From Chimonanthus salicifolius (taxonomy: Eukaryota > Streptophyta > Magnoliopsida > Laurales > Calycanthaceae): DNA of 64,000 nucleotides. How positions within the stretch are numbered: the first letter of the stretch is position 1; each line of letters opens with the position of its first letter. A program made the translations under genes and the position numbers. The notes under the pieces are model-generated. The model saw only the letters and a list, made by a program, of their open reading frames with translations. It was not told where the DNA came from and did no database searches. Positions 61,401 through 64,000 of this stretch are shown in pieces. The DNA is taken from positions 32,904,869 through 32,968,868 of the forward strand of contig CM023533.1 in NCBI GenBank assembly GCA_013350335.1. Direction: 5' to 3'.

Positions 61401-62873
61401 AACAATGTTGGAAGAGTTTATGCTGAAAGAACCTCAACAGTTTTACTCAAAGAGTTGCAATTGTAGTGTTGAAAGAACTTCAGCGACAGTACTGAAGAGT
61501 TAATGCTGTAAGAATTTCAGAAGTAGTGCTAAAAGAGTTCCAGCAACAGTGCTGAAAGAACTTCAGCAACAGTATTGAAAGAACTTCGGCAGTAGTGCTG
61601 AAAGGACTTCAGCAACATACAAGAATCCTTACAAATACTCCATTTGACTCTTGAGCAAAAGGGTAAGAGGGCCTCAAAATCCATGCCACTTAAACTCTTA
61701 GGAGGAACTTTGAATCTTCTTTTTTCATGGAGATTTGGAGTTCTGCAACATGCTTTAAGTTGTGAGTACATCATACACTTTGAATCTTCCTTTTTCATGG
61801 GATTTGGAGTTTTGAACTTACTTCAAGTTTACGTCTTCTTGTGAATTTGGAGATTTTTAACTGTTCTTATCAAGTGGATTAGAAACAAAGTTGCTGAGAC
61901 AATGCCAGGACGTTGCAAATTCCAAAGTGTCTTAATCAAGTGGATTAAGTTGATTGAGACCTCATTGAGACACCACATCATTGAAATAAAAAAAAACTTG
62001 AAACAGTTTTTTCAATTGATATATTCATGAATTTTATAAAAAGTGCTTGATTTTCATACTTGCTAAAAACGGTGTCGGATTGATTTTTCATGGAGAAGCC
62101 GTTACTCCGGTACATAGAATCATTGTACTACCAACATTCATATTCAATGGAAGGATTCATAATTTCATCTTGAAATTTGTGTCTACGATCATGATCATAT
62201 TCCACTCTCTAAATAGTTTGTTGTATGTATGGTGTCCATAGTTCTATGCATTCAAGGAGTGTTGCTATACAATTGTTTGTGCAACAGTTACGTTATAACA
62301 TGATTGATGGGTTTGCATGTATGGGTATGTGTGTCAGAACCTGCGACAAGTGTCAAATTTGGCCAATTTCAAAAATTAGGACTCATGGTTTTGGCATAAT
62401 ATTTGAATTTATACTTTTTCAAAAATTATTTTTTTATACAAAATAAGGTGTAGAAATAACTCCAGTAAAAACTAATTATTATCTTCAAAGAAAAAATAAT
62501 GTACTAATTTACCTTACACAAGCAAGTGACAACCCTTTCATGATTTAGCTAGCTCTCAGAGAAGAAAGGTGCAAAAGTATTTATATGAAAAGCAATGTTA
62601 AAACGTACTAGAAGAACTCAAGAAGAACTTGTGAAGGAATCCAACATGGGGATGTGTCCAACATGGGTAGTCACACATTTCAAAGAATTCATGCAATAAA
62701 GAGTTAATCATATCTCGTTTATTCCTATCATACTATTTTTCGAGTGAAACCAATTTATACCTTTCTTCTTGTTGTCCTGACTTTGCAGGGAGGTCCTTCA
62801 AGAGTTTGGGCTGAATCAGGAAGTATTGAACATCTTATGCCAGTCTGTTAGTGCAAGCTCATCTGAAATACAG
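50388..62873 (+). CDS. EZA1: Polycomb H3K27 methyltransferase EZA1/SWINGER, N-terminal part
   Basis: Exons at 50388-50429, 55494-55595, 56899-57218, 59115-59276 and 62789-62873; phases agree and give 237 codons. Exon 1 reads MVSKCTESSSSKFK. Later exons give ISQLKRQIQASRFASIK (N-terminal basic helix), IPPYTTWIF, RNQRMAEDQSVVGRRQIYYD, ALICSDSEEE, HEFSEGEDQILW and EVLQEFGLNQEVLNILCQS. These are hallmarks of plant E(z) proteins, and the SEGED and PPYTTWIFL forms favour the SWN rather than the CLF branch. Known: it is the catalytic subunit of PRC2, which trimethylates H3K27 in the nucleus. The SANT, CXC and SET domains lie beyond the window. Odd: relatives have WIFLDRNQRM as I recall; here Ser replaces that Asp. 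Start chosen because the first exon matches relatives and sits downstream of a TATA box. Confidence 0.92.
50430..51945. other. EZA1 intron 1, first part
   Basis: Holds a decayed two-copy stretch near 51120-51290 (gaataaaaagaatacaatatttat / gaataaaaataatacaatgtttat). No exon. Confidence 0.5.
51946..52520 (-). pseudogene. LINE 3' end, copy F
   Basis: Minus-strand ORF of 134 codons: CPFCLRASEESNHLLIHCSFSFAVWN (zinc-binding region) and LFATIWSLWWEHNNRIF, then a non-coding tail with a T run at about 51946. Best-preserved LINE C-terminus in the window, but lacking RT. It lies in EZA1 intron 1. Confidence 0.85.
52521..55493. other. EZA1 intron 1, remainder
   Basis: About 3 kb without recognisable genes. 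A TA/GT microsatellite cluster lies at 55369-55431, and the intron ends ctcgcag at 55493. Confidence 0.5.
55369..55431. repeat. Compound microsatellite (ATAC, AT, GT, ATGT)
   Basis: Successive atac, at, gt and gtat units 60 bp upstream of an EZA1 exon. Confidence 0.9.
55596..56407. other. EZA1 intron 2, first part
   Basis: Ordinary intronic DNA up to a SINE insertion. Confidence 0.5.
56423..56646 (+). mobile_element. tRNA-derived SINE with 15-bp target duplication
   Basis: The head has ttatcccaattggtttgaga (A-box-like) and ggtcttgggttcaaacc (B-box), and there is a terminal A run. A perfect duplication aactacggctccatg lies at 56408-56422 and 56647-56661. It lies in EZA1 intron 2. Confidence 0.93.
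57219..58191. other. EZA1 intron 3, first part
   Basis: At 57440-57700 words like gatctggatc, tctagatctg and aatctaaatccaaatcc recur, suggesting degraded simple repeat. No exon. Confidence 0.45.
58192..58380 (-). mobile_element. tRNA-derived SINE
   Basis: The minus strand reads tgaggggttagcttgatggt and ggtcttgggatcactcc, with an A/T-rich tail at the low-coordinate end. It is the same head type as the SINE at 56423. It lies in EZA1 intron 3. Confidence 0.7.
58422..58660 (+). pseudogene. Orphan exon-like piece in EZA1 intron 3
   Basis: A strong acceptor (ttttgctccctctatag) is followed by an acidic SDDDNRK reading. After a frame change it continues as an ORF with MPQHALISVVELAESTLNS, LVMCSDGYD and VSLPVELVKVIDDLSQKT, ending at a GTGATT that could be a donor. 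Codon choice looks protein-like. Spliced in phase from the EZA1 exon ending 57218 it reaches a stop within eight codons, and relatives have no such exon. I do not recognise the protein; a captured exon of another gene is the likeliest origin. Confidence 0.4.
59277..59762. other. EZA1 intron 4, before the solo LTR
   Basis: Ordinary intron sequence. Confidence 0.5.
60024..60960 (+). repeat. 120-bp tandem repeats within the solo LTR
   Basis: The anchor gtgaaagttatccattgcaa occurs at 60109, 60229, 60349, 60522, 60642 and 60762, with a diverged copy at 60882. Spacing is 120 bp except one 173-bp step. There a larger block (from ggatcatatgtaaaaatcg) recurs, so there is a higher-order unit of about 410 bp. 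120 bp equals 40 codons, which creates false repeat ORFs. Confidence 0.93.
61160..61620 (+). repeat. Minisatellite gtgctgaaagaacttcagca
   Basis: More than fifteen imperfect copies of a (g/a)gtgctgaaagaa(c/t)ttcagcaacag unit in the second half of the solo LTR. Confidence 0.88.
62193..62788. other. EZA1 intron 4, after the solo LTR
   Basis: AT-rich, ending in ctttgcag before the exon at 62789. A stretch around 62450-62650 recurs in part at 63380-63570 (aataaggtg, aataatgtacta, aaaaacaatgttaaaaagtactagaag). Confidence 0.55.
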
Positions 62874-64000
62874 GTAATTGGAGTAAGCTTTTATAAGGTC
62901 AAGCTCTGGATTTGGATTTTCATGTCTCCACTTGAAAATTGTTTGTTCTCCTTCATTTCATGTTGCCTAGATGTGGCAATGGATCCGTTACTCTGCAAAT
63001 ATTGGGGTTTCAATCCTGAGAAAATTGGATATTTCTTTCTTGGCGTTTGCTAGCTATTCGATTAGGACAAAATATGTTGAAAATGGGAGATTTCCTCTCT
63101 CTCTCCTCCCTCTCTAGGTCGCAGGGGAGGTAGGGGGTTCTTCATCCCCTAAACTCATTATTGTGCTAACAGCTCTTTCTTGTCTATGCCCTCTTTTGGC
63201 GATAGCCAAGCAGCAAGATTTCATTGAGTGGATTTTCTCTCAAGTTGCATGAGTGCAGGTGCAAGTTTTGGAGTCCAACACGGGTGCGAAGTATTGGACG
63301 TGGCAAAGTGGGAAAAAACTAGGATGCAACATAGCACTATATTTAAATACAAATTCAAATATAAAATTTATCTTAAATGAAAATAAGGTGCAAAAATAAG
63401 ATTAATAGAAAATAATGTACTAGTTTACTCTAAACAATTATGTGACAAACTTATTGGTATTGTAATAAGGTTTTAAAAGGAGAAAGGTGCTTCAATTTTA
63501 ATCATCTTGAAAAACAATGTTAAAAAGTACTAGAAGAGCCCATGAAGAATGTATGCTAGTGTTTGACATGGGGGTGTCATAATCTCGAATTGTCCATGCA
63601 AATAGATTTTCTCCTGCATCTCCGGTTGCCGTACACACCATGAAGACCTGCACCATCCATTTCAAACTGTCGGTTTTGATACTCATTAAACTATGGAGTC
63701 TGGATATTTTCTTATTTCATTGCTTCATTTGAATTGATCACTTGTCATTCATTGTTATTTATTCATGTAGAACACGGCCCAGTAGTTATTTTAATTATTT
63801 AATTATTTTCTTTCCCTTTCTTAATTAGGTTAGGATTCTATTATTACTTAAGTTCCCTATTGCATTTAGGATTGTCTCCTTAATTAGTTTCCTCCTTAGA
63901 TTAGGTTTCTATTTTCGTTTGAATTCTCTTTATATATATGCATGTACCGTATGGGGAGATACAACTGTCGATGAATACAATGAATTGAAATCAAAGTTAT
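62874..64000. other. EZA1 intron 5, right edge of the window
   Basis: Shares the 62450-62650 repeat at 63380-63570. At 63770-64000 a T-rich stretch with a tttatatatatgcatg TATA-like word and gatgaatacaatgaattgaaatc resembles the 3' part of an LTR, but the window ends there. No exon seen. Confidence 0.4.

Larger units (their letters stand above)
59768..62187 (+). mobile_element. Solo LTR, 2.42 kb, with 120-bp internal repeats
   Basis: Starts TGTTGGCACCCAA and ends TTTGTGTCTACG (a CA end altered to CG). atcat at 59763-59767 and 62188-62192 is a perfect 5-bp target duplication. No primer site, coding domain or second LTR is present, so it is a solo LTR, probably of a long-LTR Ty3-type element. 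It lies in EZA1 intron 4. Confidence 0.85.

Overview
The window is nuclear DNA of a flowering plant. It has split genes with GT-AG introns of up to 10.9 kb, plant-specific proteins, and dense plant transposons (Ty1/copia, TRIM, LINE, tRNA-derived SINE, hAT, fold-back and Mutator-like MITEs, a solo LTR). The large TE-filled introns and the sequence style would suit a woody early-diverging angiosperm such as a magnoliid, but that placement is a guess. I see no rRNA or tRNA gene, no CRISPR array and no prokaryotic or organellar segment.

Three host genes lie on the + strand. (1) 703-25735: the C-terminal ~836 codons of an EFR3-family protein (Arabidopsis EFOP4 / rice SEMI-ROLLED LEAF 2 type) in 15 recognisable exons. 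Its 5' end is left of the window. Introns of 8.6 and 6.6 kb hold LINEs, a TRIM, long-LTR-like repeats and tandem repeats. (2) 30656-43042: a complete CYP76-type cytochrome P450 of 498 residues in two exons. Its single 10.9 kb intron holds a LINE scrap, a SINE, an antisense LRR receptor-kinase fragment, a truncated bHLH gene fragment and a whole Ty1/copia element, which itself carries a hAT element in its 5' LTR. (3) 50388 to beyond 64000: the N-terminal 237 codons of the Polycomb H3K27 methyltransferase EZA1/SWINGER. Its promoter and first five exons are present; the SANT, CXC and SET parts lie beyond the right edge.

The spaces between genes are built of mobile DNA. Upstream of the P450 are a TRIM with a perfect 5-bp target duplication, a tandemly multiplied hAT-like terminus, a 1.2 kb fold-back element and a second hAT-like terminus lying over the P450 core promoter. 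Downstream are a second fold-back element, small inverted-repeat elements rich in the palindrome TATCGGCCGATA, and a second hAT-like element. The third EZA1 intron holds a SINE and an orphan exon-like piece. The fourth holds a 2.4 kb solo LTR with 120-bp internal repeats and a 5-bp target duplication.

The three genes have no shared pathway: membrane recruitment of PI 4-kinase, oxidative secondary metabolism, and chromatin silencing. The points most worth a second look are the frame conflict in the last EFR3-like exon, the stop-free 87-nt intron in the same gene, the nested and gene-fragment-bearing P450 intron, the TE-derived P450 promoter, and the dispersed CGGCCG palindrome family.
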